Source: Histoplasma ohiense (Eukaryota > Ascomycota > Eurotiomycetes > Onygenales > Ajellomycetaceae). Taken from it: a DNA stretch of 64,000 bases. The notes under the pieces are model-generated. The model was not told where the DNA came from. It searched no databases and saw nothing but the letters and a program-made list of their open reading frames with translations. Position 1 is the first letter of the stretch. Each line of letters starts with the position of its first letter. Of the stretch, positions 23,090 through 36,403 are shown piece by piece. The stretch is taken from positions 4,765,501-4,829,500 of the forward strand of contig JAEVHH010000002.1 in the NCBI GenBank assembly GCA_017607445.1, in the 5' to 3' direction. The position numbers were made by a program, and so were the translations under genes.

Positions 23090-26000
23090 AAACTGTTTCA
23101 AGTACTTCTGACTATTCATCAAGTTTTCCTCAGATTCTCAAGAATTATCTGTGTCTGTATAATCTTTTCATTTGATAAGATATTGTGTTTGACTGTGATA
23201 TTAATACTTGTCTAATATAGCTTCAACTTCTCATTTCTCTTGTGTGTCTATAATTATTGATTCTGCTTGCAGGATTTGTCTGTTGTGTGTGTGATAAGAT
23301 TTGAGAAGAGAAATATGGAATATGAGATGAATTTCTTTATATTGCAGTATGAGTTTCAGTTTGTACATCTGTGTACTGCAGATATCAATTATTTGAAAGA
23401 GATTTAAAAATTGATGATCTAGTTTGAATGAGAATTGCAAGATGGATATATTTTTTACATGCAGCATTACTCAGTTCTCTATCTTAAAGCTTTTTGATAT
23501 ATGATACTGATTGTAATACTTTTTCTCAGCTGCTTTGACAGCTTTCAGACATTTTCAGATTTTATTCTCTGCTTGCTTCATTCATTTCATTTGTTCTATT
23601 ATCAATTTTGACATATCTGTGCTTGGAGGTTCCACATCTATGCAAAGTTCAGTTGATCGGCTGATCATTGCTTCAGATGATATCATTTTTATCAATGTGT
23701 GGAAGATATTGTTATATGCTCATTGTGTCAGAGAAATCCATTCTATTCAATTATCTTGCTGATAGCTGCAATATGTGTGAAGATAATGTTCAATCATTTG
23801 ATTCAATTGTTCTGTCTGGCTGTTGGTTTGCGGGTGAAATGCCGTTGATAATTTTCATCAGACATAAAGCAGATAATATAATGTTGATCAAAACTGCTAT
23901 TTATTAATGAATCTCAGTTGTTAATAATGTTCACAGATAGATCAAAGTTCTTCACAATTCTTCATACAATAATATCTGTGAGTTCTTCTGCATCTAGCTC
24001 TGAAGATGTGAGTACAATTATAATTTATTTAGTGAATAAATCAACAAATACAACAATAGTATTATAGATTTGACTTTTCTTTTTATTATCTGACAGATCT
24101 TCAATAAAGTCTATACTAATTGTATGTCATTTTTTATCTGACACTGAATGTGATTGTAGCAATCTGTACAGCTTGTGCTGCAGTATCTTGATGCATTGAC
24201 AAATATTGCAAGTTCTCACATATTCTGCAATCTCATTGCTCATATCATGCCACAAGTACTTGTGTTTGATCACTTTGATGATTTTGTCACATTCAAAATG
24301 GCCACTTTGAGGATCATTGTGGTTCATTTTCATTATTTCATATTTTACAGTCTTGTCTTGCAGTATATAGACTTTATCATCTTTTCTGAGCAGATCATTT
24401 TTATCTACTGCTCAGATCAAATGATTATCTATACTAGTATCACTTATCTTTAGTCTTCTATAAAGTTCAGATGTGTCAGCATCTCTATTCTGAATCTGCA
24501 GTAAGAGTTCAATGATAGATTTGACTATTTTTTTGTAATAGACTGTCTCAGACTCAAATATCTTGACAGTTAGAATCTGTGACATCAGAGTCTCTAGATT
24601 TAACTCTGTAATATCTGTAATTTTATTCTCATCTGCAGATATGTTCTTTATTCTGCAGAGGTTGTTATCATCAATGACTATAGATTCTTTCACTCAATAA
24701 TTTTCATTAGCTTGCAGATTTTTTCACATCATCTTGATATATTAATCTAATTTTGTATTTTCTTTTATCTTTAGTGATTTAAAGATCTTCTTACACAGCT
24801 TCTCTTGCAGAGTAGAGAGTCTCATCAAGAGAGCTGTATGTTTTACAAAATCTGAGTAATAACTTGATACATCTGTGAGATTATTTTTCTCAGAATAATA
24901 CTCTATTTCAAAATTGAATACTGAGAGTATTTTCATTCAGCAAATCTGACACTTATTTAACTGCTTCATTGTCATGAAATGCTGAAGATTGACATGGTCA
25001 GATAAAACAGTTATTGAGTGTCTGCTATTATATAAATAGTGATATCATTGTCTGAAAGCTTCTACAATCAGCAATATTTCTAAATCATATGTTTGATAAT
25101 GTCTTTCTGTTTCTGTGAGCTTTCTAGATCAAAACACAATTGAGTGTAAGTGATCATCATTCATTAATTGTAATATTACTGCAGCAATTGCAACATCAGA
25201 TCCATCTGTTTCTATACAGAGTTTTCACTGCAGATCAAAGTGAATCAACAATGATGCTTTTGTAAAGCATTCTTTTAACTGCAAAATTGTGTGCTTGCAG
25301 TTTTTGTCTAACTGAACAGATGTGTTATTCTTCTCTCTTTTTATTTCATAACCTTTTAACAATTCAGTCAGAGGTGCTGTTATTATTGAGAATTTGTATA
25401 TGAATTGATGATAGAAATTGATGAATTCTAGAAATATTTGCAATTTATTTATAGTTTGCAGTTCTGACCAATCTAGAATCATGTCAACACAGCATTTCTC
25501 AACAGTAATACTCTGTATGATAATCACAAAACTCAAAAATCCAATTTCTGTTGTGTGAAATGTACACTTACTAAGTTTGACATATAGTCTTCATCATCTT
25601 AACCATTTCAGCATGTTCTTAACATGGATGATATGTTCATCAAGCATGTTTGAATAGATTACAATATCATCAAGATAAGCCATGCAATATACATCTAAAA
25701 GATCACTGAGGGCTTTGTTGATATAAGATTGAAAGATCACAGAGACATTGATTAGCTCAAAAAATAAGACTAGATATTCAAAATATTCATATTATGTTTG
25801 AAATACTGTTTTTCATTCATTCTCTACTCATATGTAAATTCTATGATACACATCTCTAAGATTCAGCTGTGTATATATTTTGACATCTGCTAATCTATCA
25901 AGTATTTCACTTATCAAAGACAGTGGATATTGATTCTTGACTGTTATTTCATTCAATTCTTGATAATCCATGCAAAGACACAGGGTTTCATCTTTCTTGA

Positions 26001-26376
26001 GTGTGAATAATACTGATACATCAGCTGAACTCTTGAATGGATGTATTCAATTCTTCTCTAACATTTTTTCAATATATTCTCAGAGGACAGAGAGTTCTTG
26101 AGGTGATAAGTTATATATCAGTCAGTATGAGAGTTTCTTGCCAGGTTTGAGATCTATAATATAATCATGAGATGCATGTTCTGTGTCAGATATGTCTTCT
26201 TGAAATACATCAAGATAATCTTTATAATCATCTGAGATATTTGACTCAGTTGCTGCACTCACAGCTTGTAATGATAAAGCAGTGAATATAATATTGTCAT
26301 CATCAATTAGTGTTGTGAATTCTTTAGCAGTATTCAGATGCACATGATTAATATTTGATGCTTTTCTATAGATTCA
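23090..26376 (-). pseudogene. A3 pol: RT, RNase H, integrase, chromodomain (decayed)
   Basis: Read right to left: RT about 26,100-25,240 with an intact YLDDI near 25,665; RNase H about 25,210-24,740; integrase zinc domain about 24,330-24,180 (KYLWHDM with Trp kept); DDE core down to about 23,500; chromodomain-like end about 23,260-23,100. It is cut at 26376 by B1; the upstream part continues at 47008-47068 and 53,800. Stops are mainly TGA. Confidence 0.8.
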
Positions 26377-26644
26377 TGTAATGCACTCGTTTATTATTTC
26401 CTTATTATCTTCGCTTATTCTTATCTCTTTCCATTATACTCTCGCTACCGCTATTTCTATATGTATATATATATCGATGTATGTATTTCGCACATCTTCT
26501 TTCTCTTTCTTTTCTTCCTTAGCAATTAGCTACACTATGCTACATTACACTACTATATTACACTCTACAATATATTACTATTATCTCTGCTACACTATAA
26601 ACTATCTTCTACTGTTACTCTTCACACTGTCACTACATCTCACA
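26377..26644 (+). repeat. B1 5' LTR (268 bp)
   Basis: Starts TGTAATGC, ends CTCACA. TATA-like run at 26463-26474. The segment agcaattag at 26521-26529 (agcgattag in the 3' LTR) matches the complement of ctaatcact at 26649-26657, four bases after the LTR. Confidence 0.93.
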
Positions 26645-26691
26645 GTTTCTAATCACTCAATCTTTGAGAGACAGTCTGTTGAGTAATAGTC

Positions 26692-28023
26692 ATGGCCTCT
26701 ACTCACAGTATCCACTGTACTCATGCTACTGCTGAACTCAAAGCAGCAAACATCATGGAAGAAAACTGTGAAACACACACTTCTGCCACTGAAAGTGTGC
26801 AATAAACATCATCTTTCTCTATAGAATCAGACTCTGAATATAGTTCAGAAGAAGATATCTCTTCTGAAGATCTCAGCACAATTGAGACTGAGAAGATAGC
26901 TGTGATCAGAAGAATCAAAAAATTACAGACTGAGAAAGAATTGCAAGAACTTCAACAGCAGTGCAATACTTTACTACAAAAATTGAATGAAACAATTCTG
27001 ATCATCTGAAATATGCTAGAAGCACATCTGAACCACAGTAGAGATGCAACTAGTGTAAATGATAACTGTGATAACATCATCAGTATTCTCAGACCACTGA
27101 AAGCCACACTACAAGTGCCCAACATCTTAGTGGAAAGCATCATAACTACTGTCAGTGAGAGATGTAGTTGAGTACCACTTTGACAATTAGAACTTTGAGA
27201 TCTCAGTATGAGTGGTCATTCTTCTTGAAAAGATGTGAAAAAGTTCTGAGGTCAAAGCATGAAAGAATTTGAAAACTTTGTTACAGCTGCTATTGCTTTC
27301 CATATCAGTGATCTTGATTACTACAACAAACACAACCATCAAAAGATCATTGAAGTCATTACTCATTTCAATGTTGAGATGCAACAACATTGATATCAAC
27401 ATACATATGATATGCAGACTTTACCACCATGGGAAGAATTTGTTAGTTGAATGCAATGTCAAGTCACTGATTCAGATAGAAGTTTCCAAGATGCTGATAG
27501 ACAGTACTGAAAAACAGAGCAACAAGAAGATCAGACAGTTCAACAATTTGCTTCACACTTATAATCAATTGAAGAGTGTCTGCAGCATTCTTATAGTGAA
27601 TACCATTGAAAATCACACCTCTATATGAAAGTTCTACCTTCCATTTGCTGAGAATTCAACAAATATGCAACCAAATTGGAAGAGTTAAGCTATAATGTCA
27701 TTCTACATAAACTTGCAATGGCAGAATTGAATCTGTCAGAGAGATGAAAAAAGCTTAAAAAGAAGTCAAATTTCAAAAACCCCACTCAAAGCTTTAACAA
27801 CAGAAATAATGCTGATAATAGATTACAAAACAAACACAGATGAAATGACACTACAAAGTCTGATGACTCCACTCAATCAAAATATTGCCATTATTGCAAG
27901 TGACCAGAACATATCATCGATTTGTGTTTCAAACAACTCAAAGATGAATCCAAAAACATCAAGTCTGACTTGAAACCCAATGTGAAAGACACAAAGAACT
28001 TGAAGAACTCAAAAAACACTTAA
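26692..28023 (+). pseudogene. B1 gag (443 codons, stops by TGA/TAA)
   Basis: ATG at 26692 to TAA at 28021-28023 is exactly 444 codons with no frameshift. The N-terminal half is acidic and coiled-coil-like. A QFA(S)xL block near 27,550, typical of retrotransposon Gag, precedes a CCHC knuckle near 27,885-27,930 (C-x2-C-x4-H-x4-C) and a Lys-rich tail. Forms the particle shell. Stops are mostly TGA. Confidence 0.85.
28011..28017 (+). promoter_or_regulatory. Candidate -1 frameshift site AAAAAAC at gag/pol junction
   Basis: The heptamer has X-XXY-YYZ form and is phased correctly: gag codons read tcA AAA AAC ACT TAA. A -1 slip continues as CAC TTA AAA CAT..., which enters pol upstream of its first ATG (28044). 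Confidence 0.7.
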
Positions 28024-30564
28024 AACATATCATTCAGCTCACAATGACAGTCATAAATGTGGAAAGTCAATGCAAAAATGTCTTAAGCTTCACTGTCACA
28101 GTGAAACTCATTACATCTAAGAGTCTGCAAAAAGTGCTTACACTAGTAGACTCTGAGTCAGAAGTGAACTGTGTTGATGAATTTTGGACAAAGAATCACA
28201 ATCTAGAAGCTGCTCACTGCAAAATCAAAATGATCAAATTGATTGATGAATGCATAATGCACTTCTTTGAAGAGTATAACATTGCAACTACTGTCACTGA
28301 TCACAAGGGTAATGCACAGCAGACATCTCATTTCTTCCATGTGATGAAGATGAAGAACTACAATCTTGTATTAGAATTTTCTTGATTAAGACAAACAAAT
28401 CCTCTTATAGATTGATCAGATGGACAATTCTTCTTTAGAAACTCTGAAGATGAACAACAGTTTCAAATTATTTCTGAACAAGATGTCTTAGCTAAAGTTC
28501 TCACAGAAGCTAGAGTAGAAATGCTTGTAGTATTATCTACAGAACATTCAAAAAACTCAAAGCATGCTTTATATATATTCTCAGCTGCATATTCAAACTT
28601 GCTGATTGGTCTATCTGATTATGTCATGCCATACACACATATCTTCTCAGAAGAAGCTGCTATAAGTGTGAAAAGATCAGAAGAGATGAAACACTGCATA
28701 GATCTCAAATCTGATGTGCAATCTTCATTTATGCTGATATACAATCTCTCTGAAACTGAGTTAGCCACTTTAAGAGAATATTTAAAAAATGCATTAGATA
28801 AAGAGTGAATACAACTGTTCAGTAGCCCAGCTGATGCATCAATTCTCTTTGTCCTCAAAAAAGATAGTGAACTTCATCTTTGTGTAGACTATCAAGAATT
28901 AAATTGAATCATCATCAAGAACTGATACTCTCTATCTCTAATAAATGAATTACTTGATAGACTTTCAAAAGCCAAGGTATTCACTAAGCTGAACCTTCAA
29001 GATGTCTATCACCACATACTTATAGTGACAAAAGACTGTTGGAAGATAGCCTTTAGAATGAGATATGAATATTTTGAATATGTAGTTATACCATTTGAAC
29101 TAGCTAATGCTTCAGTGACATTTCAAGCATACATTAACAATGCCTTGTCTGATTTGTTGGATATATGTTGTGTTGTCTATTTAGACAACATTCTCATATT
29201 CTCCAATTCAAAGCAGAAACATAAAGTGCATGTTACTAAGATGCTAGAATGTCTCAAGTGTGTGAATCTATTTGCAAAACTCTCTAAGTGTGAATTTGAA
29301 GTGAACAAAATCTCATTTCTGAGATTTGTTATAGATACAAATAATGTTGAGATGAAGTCAGACAGAGTCTCCACTATTGTGAAATGATCTATATCTAAAT
29401 CAATTAAAGAGATTCAATTCTTCTTGAGCTTTGCTAATTTCTATCAGCAATTTATTAAGTCTTTCTCCTCTATTGCAGCCTCATTATTTGAACTTACAAA
29501 AGAGAGCAAGAAGAGGGAAAGAAAAGCCACTTTTATATGAACAGAAGATGCTCAAAGTGCTTTCAATGAGCTCAAATCATGCTTTATATGTGCTTCTCTA
29601 TTAGCTCATTTTGACTCAGCTTGATGTATTCAGATCAAATCTGATGTATTCACTTTTGCAGTCACTGCTATTCTGTCACAGTTGCAGAATGATGAGCACT
29701 GACATTCAGTTGTCTTCTGATTAAGAAAGTTGATTGATGTGAAAATGTGTTATGATACTCATGATAAAGAACTCTTGACTATTGTAGTAGTATTTAAGAA
29801 TTGAAGACACTATCTGAAGAGAAGTCAGTATTCAATTCAAGTCTGATCTGATCATGCCAATCTGCAGTACTTTATGATGATTAAGAAACTGAATAGATGT
29901 CAGATCAGATGAGTGGAAGCTTTATCTGCTTATGATTTTGTATTACTGCACTGCTCTGAATCAAAGAATTCAGCTGATGAGCTCAGTCATTGTGCAGACT
30001 ACAGTGAGGTCTATAATGATCAAACTATATTATCTACTCTGCAACAGAAGCTGAAACATGAAGTTAGACTAGACTGAGAAGCTGATACTTCTTTTCAAAA
30101 TAATATTTCTTCTGATGTAGTCTGTGCATGAGTCTCTAATGAGCAAAATGCTTCTTTTAATGAGTGAAAAGTGCTTCATATGTTGATGTCTTCTATCTTT
30201 TGTGTAAACTCTTCCCCTCTGTTGTGTGTTGAGCAATATATGCCCCAGATTGCAGTCAATAAGGCTATTCTTGAGGACTCAGTATATACAGAAATGCTTG
30301 AATCCTTCATCTCATTTCTGAGTAAAGCACAGAAGATTGATTCTTTTGCTGCTGAGCAAAGAAAAAAGATAAAAGAGAAGAGTATGACTGTTGCTGAAAA
30401 TATGCTATAAACAATTTCTGAGAATGATATATTGCATACTGATGATCACATGTATGTCCCTCAACAAAAGACACTCATTGATGAAATTATCAGTGCAAAC
30501 CATGATGATCCGCAGAGGAGTCATTTTGATATAAAAAAGTTCATAGACAGCATCCAGAACAAAT
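28018..30564 (+). pseudogene. B1 pol, first part: protease, RT, RNase H, start of integrase
   Basis: A -1 frame relative to gag. Protease is degenerate near 28,140 (LVDSESE). RT has LCVDYQELN near 28,880, KLNLQDVYHHI near 28,990, and YLDNI near 29,180 where YLDDI is expected. RNase H follows around 29,620-29,990 with N*RHYL (Trp to TGA). The integrase zinc domain starts near 30,480 and is broken by C2 at NK|YYW; it resumes at 43789. Confidence 0.83.
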
Positions 30565-30898
30565 TGTAACGGGCATACTTTGATTAATGATTTGATACTA
30601 TTCTAATTACAGATTACGAATTGATTAAGAAAAGAAAGAGAAAAGAAATCAGAAAAAAAGATCATATGAAGAGGGTTTTTATAGAGAAAAGTTTGAGGTG
30701 GAAGAATATCAGAAGCCACTCCACAGTGGAGTATGGAGTGGAAGAACATTAAGAGATATGTATAAGAATCATTAGAGACTACACAAGTGCAGAGTGTGGA
30801 GTGAAGAAATCATTGAGAACTACATGAAAGAATCATTAGAGACTATATGAGTGTGGAACACAGAGCAGAAGAATATTAGAAGCTATGCAGAAGAATTG

Positions 30899-31280
30899 TG
30901 TAAGAAACCCGCACTAAGTTACCAGTGCTAGGCCGAAATTGGCGATTGCTCTAAAGATATGACATCGCCGAACATAGCACCACCAACATCATATCAGGTT
31001 TGAAATCAAGGCATTATCTTGCCACTTGCATCATACTACACCAGCTACATCATAGCAAGTTTGATCTGTTTACAATACTGTGTATATAGATAGCAGCTGG
31101 CCCAATCTTCTAGGGGCCAGTGGATCATTCTGTTTTAATTTGACCTCTACATTCTACAATATTGATATTAATTCAAATCCCCTCCAATATATTACCATAT
31201 TATCTTCTACAACTTAATCCTTGCAGAGTCTTAAGGACTTCTTGTGATATAAGCAGCTGATTCTCATACCACTGCTTACA
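30899..31280 (+). repeat. D1 5' LTR (382 bp)
   Basis: TGTAAGAAACCC start, GCTTACA-type end. TATATA at 31083-31088. agtggatca at 31119-31127, 31 nt downstream, is complementary to tgatccact at 31284-31292, three bases past the LTR: a candidate self-priming pair. Several CpG sites are intact. Confidence 0.93.
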
Positions 31281-31332
31281 GTTTGATCCACTTGATCTCT
31301 TACCTCTTCAAGGATTGAGTATTCTAATCATC

Positions 31333-34300
31333 ATGTCTGAGGCTGATCCACCCTTGAATACTCCTTGATCAGCAGTCATTGAGCTAGCAGCACCTGCAAT
31401 ATCTGTCTCAGCTAATCAGTGGGAAATTCAGCTCACTGATCCACCTGCCTATTATGGCAGCAATCTACATGAATACTATATATTCATAAGAGCTCTCAAA
31501 TGCATATATAAGTTGAACTCAACTCAATACAATATCAATGAAGTCAAGATTGTTTATGCTTCAGAATGGTTACAGAAAACAATCAAAACTACTTGAGCTA
31601 CTAAAGAGAGAGAGCTTGAAAGATTAAATCAATCTTTCTCATGAAAGGACTTTAAGAAATTCCTGCACAATGATCTGGAGAATGTCCACAATCACAGCTT
31701 TACAGCAGTGATTCGCTTTGAAGAATTAAAGCAACCACTGAACCAACCAGTTCAACAATTTGCCTCCAGATTTAATGAGATTTGCGATGATCTAGCAATC
31801 AATATAGAAGAACTATTTGCTCAATTATTCTTTGCTAAATTACCATCAGCAATACAAGATCAAATTCAAACTCACCATGATCCTTCTATCAATCAAGCCG
31901 AATTGATTGCGCTAGTTGCTTGAATTCAAGCTGTTAATAGAAGCCATGCTAGAAGGAGTAACAACAAACAAGAATCCTCTTCACAAAATAGATATCAGAA
32001 GAGTGATGACAAATGCAGAATCAAGCAGTTCTCTGACAGCTCTTTTTCAAAGACTCAATGAAATCTAACCTCAGCTGGAAAGCTTATCATAGAGAAACAT
32101 CAACACTGCATGAATAATAATCTTTGTCTATTCTGTGGGAAGGCAGGTCATCTTCTTAAGAATTGTAATAAGAAGGAAAAACAAACTCAAACCACAGACA
32201 AACTGAAACCCACACCTGTGATAGCTCATATCACCGAAACTCAGGATGATGAGAAGTGACTAGATGGTAGATTCCACATGTACATCACTATTCAACTAGA
32301 CATCTCTAATGATTCTGAGCTGATTCGATGCCTAGTCAATTCTGAAGCAGATTTCAATTATATCTCTCATACTTACACTACTTCTAAAGAATGGAAACAG
32401 ATTGAACCACCATCTCAAGTGCAATATTCTGATGGACAATGAGGATATTGATATGGCATTGTTAATGCTACTCATAGAGCCACTGATGAGCTAGGTGAAA
32501 CTCAAGCAAGCAAACTTAGCTTTCATTCTGTTAATCTAGCAGATGAAGATCTTTATCTAGATCTTCCATGATTACAAACAGTCAATCCTTTAATCAATTG
32601 GAAAGCATTATCATGGTGATATTGAATCAGAGATACTAGAATTGAAATAACAGAATCAGAAGAATTTATCCATTCTATGCAAGAAACATCTACAACACCA
32701 TTCTACTTTTGAGATGGCAATATCAAATCTTCTTTGGAATGACTATGTTCTATTAACAAAACTACTTTACCTCAAAATCTACAAGATCTCTTAACTGAAT
32801 TTAAAGATATCTTTTCTGCTGAAGCAGCAGCCAAGTTGAATGAGAACCCCATCATATCACATCATATTCAATTGCAAGATGGAAAGGAACCCCCTTATGA
32901 ACCTTTATACAACCTCTCAATAGCAGAACTAGATGCCTTACACAAATATCTAGAAGAAATGCTGTCACAGCAGTGAATTTGTTCTACAAAGAGCTCTGCT
33001 GCTGCATCTATTGTATTTGCAAAGAAAAAGAATGGAACTCTACACCTTTGCATAGATTATCAAGACCTTAACAAGATAACTATAAAGGATTGATATTCAA
33101 TCCCTCACATTGAAGAAATGTTAGATTGATTACAGAGCACTATCATCTTCTCTAAAATAGATCTCTGAGATGCCTACTACCGCATACAAATAGCAGAGAG
33201 AGATGAATGGAAAACAGTGTTTCAAACTCAATACAGCAGCTATGAATTTCAAGTTATGTCTATGGGGCTCTGTAATGCTCCTGCTACATTCCAATCTTAT
33301 ATCAATGAAGTACTGAAAGGTCTAGTTGATATCTGTTGCATTGTTTACCTTGATGACATTCTTATCTATTCCCAAAATACTGAAGATCATATGAAACACC
33401 TCTGATTAATCTTTGAACACTTATGAAAATATTGACTTTATGCTAAGAAAAGCAAATGCATCTTTTTCACTACTGAAGTTGAATTTCTTGACTATATTGT
33501 ATCACCTACTGATATAGCCATGGATCGCAACCGAGTCAAAACTATTCTAAATTGGCCGGAACCTAAAGGTGTCTGTGATATTCAAGTTTTCATAGAATTT
33601 GCAAACTTTTATCACAGATTCATATATGCTTTTTCACAGATAGCTGCACCTCTTATGAATCTCCTTCAAAATGCTACAGATAAGCAAACTAAGTTCCAAC
33701 TTAGTGATTCAGCAAGAAAAGCTTTTGTAAATTTGAAAGAAGTATTTACACAAGCTATTCTACTGGTTCATTATGATCCATGGAAGGAAACCCAAGTTGA
33801 AACAGATGCAAGCAAGGATGGAATTGCTGGTATTCTATCTCAATGTCTAGAATCAGTACCAGAAACCTATCAAGAAGCTATGGAAATAGCATCAGAACAA
33901 AGCAAAAACATAGATAATTTGATGTCTACTCAAAGAAAAGAGTGGAGGCTCATTGCATTCTTTTCACAGAAGCTTTCTGAAGCTTCTAGAAACTATAACA
34001 CTCATGATTTGGAACTTCTGACTATAGTGGCATCATTTCACCACTGGCGACACTATCTGCAAGGCAATCCATACTCAATTCAGATCATAACCAATCATGA
34101 TAATCTGAAATACTTTCTTAGTATCAAAAGCTTGAACAACTGTCAAGTGCATTGAGTGGAAGAGCTATCTGCTTATGATTTCTATATGATCTATCAATCA
34201 GAACAGCTAAACCCTGCTGATCCATCTTTGAGACATCTGAACTATGTTATTTCCTCTGAGGATGTAGATTCAAAGCTGTCAATGCTGCTGATTCTACAGA

Positions 34301-36057
34301 AAAAAATCCACCAGAGACTTCATGACTCTAATCAGAACAGCTTAGTAGATACTGAATCATCTTTGATATGAGGAAGCTCAGATTGTTCTGCAGAGTATTC
34401 TTGTTTCTGAGGTTTCTTTGAAACTGACACTGAAGATCATGAACTTCTTATGCCACATCTAGCAGTAATGAAAGCTGCTGAGGATGAAACAGATCATAAA
34501 CCACCTACTAATTGACTTCTAGACTTCATTAAAGAATTACAGAAGAGGGATGTCTTTACTGTAACTCAAAGTCAAGAAATTGAGAATAGTGCAGAGTCTG
34601 AAACTCTTAGAGAAGTCTTCAATACCTCTGGAGATCCTTCAATCATCTGGTGAGTAGATGAAGATTATGGACTTCTATATCACAATCATGCTATCTATGT
34701 TCCTCCTAGCAAAGCAATCACTCAGAAGTTATTACAAATACATCATGATGACCCCTGAGCAGATCACTTTGGTATTGCCAGAATCTTAGAGCTTCTACAT
34801 CACAAATATTACTGAAATACACTTCAAAAAGACATCAAAACATATGTCAGAGAGTGTGATATCTGCCAGCATGTTAAAGCTAAGAGGCATAAATCATACA
34901 GACAACTTGTCAAAATCCCCATGTCTACTAGGCCATTCAGTTCTCTTGCTATGGATTTCATTGTTGGATTACCACCAGTAATTTGAAAGGGAATCATCTA
35001 TGATAGTATTTTGGTTATACTGAATCACTATACTAAACTAGCTAAGTACTTCTCTTGCATGACTTCAATTACTGCTTCTGATTTTGCAGAGTTGTTCATA
35101 GATACTATTCTAAGTGATTACAGTTTGCCTTCATCTATCATATCTGATAGAGATAAGTTGTTTACCAGTCACTACTGATCAACATTCTGTTATTATTTAT
35201 GAGTTAAGCGCAACCTGAGTACGGCATTCCACCCTCAAACTGATGGGCAAACAGAACACCAGAACCAAATATTAGAGAACTATTTATGAGCATACTTGAA
35301 CTACCATCAGAATAACTGGGTGGATCTACTTCCACAGGCACAATTCACCTACAATTCTGTTTCTCAAGCATCTATTGGTATGCCACTGTTTTGAGTACTA
35401 CTAGGTTATGATTCTGTTCTGCTGAGAGAGGTAATTGATAAAGAATCTGAATCTGTAACCTCTATCAATCTTGAGCCCTTAGCTACAGCAAGGGTGAAGA
35501 AATTACAAGAGATACAAAGCAACCTCCAAGTCAAAGTCCAAAAATCCTTCGAAAAGCAAGCAGAATACTATAACAGAAGGCATCAAGAGAAATCCTTTGT
35601 CATTGAAGATCAAGTTCTTCTATCTTTCATGAATATAACAACTTCTAGATCTTGCTGCAAGCTTGAAGATAAATGATTTGGACTGTTTACAATTCTGAAC
35701 ATCATTGAATTGCAAGCATATTGACTAGATCTTCCAAGAATCTTTGGATCTATGCATTCTGTCTTCCATGTTACCTTGTTGAAACTCTATTATCAGAGAT
35801 CAGATGAAGAACCTAAGAAACCTCCTGATATTCTACTCAAAGACAGAACAGAATATTTTGTTGAAGCTATTTTGGATAAATGATTGCATCATAATAAGGA
35901 GCAATATCTTGTCAAATGGAAAGGATATTCTAATACTGAGAACACTTGGAAACCCTCTAATAACCTTTTGAATTCCTGTAACCTTCTTGAAGAATATGAG
36001 AAGGTAAATCAAAATCGACCCCTTGTTAAGAAGAAGCATTCCAGAACACAACATTAG
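31333..36057 (+). pseudogene. D1 gag-pol, one 1575-codon register broken only by TGA
   Basis: ATG at 31333 to TAG at 36055-36057, no frameshift. Domains in order: Gag with QFASRFNEI block (31,750) and CCHC knuckle (32,121-32,168, C-x2-C-x4-H-x4-C); degenerate protease (LVNSEADFN near 32,333); RT with LCIDYQDLN (33,050) and intact YLDDI (33,346-33,360); RNase H with ETDASKDGI (33,800) and HHWRHYL (34,040); integrase HHCC (34,738-34,890), DDE core (AMDFI 34,950; SDRDKLFTSHY 35,146; FHPQTDGQTE 35,230; ILENYL 35,270); chromodomain (35,851-36,000) with VKWKGY and NTW intact. By eye about 35 internal stops, every one TGA, none TAA or TAG. Confidence 0.92.
35851..36000 (+). other. Best-preserved chromodomain (D1 integrase C-terminus)
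   Basis: YFVEAIL, then QYLVKWKGY, then NTWKPSNNL and a C-terminal helix ending LLEEYEK. The aromatic cage candidates are Tyr/Phe at the start, Trp of VKW and Trp of NTW. Places family D among chromoviruses. Confidence 0.85.
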
Positions 36058-36403
36058 TAGTTCTTCTATTTTTTCCTATAAAGATTTTGGAGTTTCTACT
36101 TACCTATGCTTCTGCTTTGAACTGTGAAAGATTCTTGAAGCTTAGTGGCACTCTTCTCCTTTTTTTTTTTTATCCTACAAGGTTTTAGGAGTTTAATGAG
36201 GCTACATTACAATTTCAAACCCTGATTGAAAGGAAAAAGCAAAGAACCAAGATATTATTCTGGGCATTATGCCCTTGATGAAAAAACTATTTTAAAAAAA
36301 AACATCCAAAGAACCCTTCAGAACACCATCTATAATTTATTCTTCTTCCATGATACCAAATTCCCTTTCAATTTTCCCAATCCTTCCTACCAACTACAAT
36401 CTG

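Noticed and set aside
26381..26686. Tyr/Ser-rich ORFs at 26.4, 46.7 and 61.5 kb
   Set aside because: They are readings of the family B LTR in its three locations.
31333..36057. TGA reassigned as a sense codon in the elements
   Set aside because: TGA stands at both Arg and Trp sites, sister copies keep TGG or Arg codons at the same places, and the host TRAPP gene ends in TGA. Mutation explains it.
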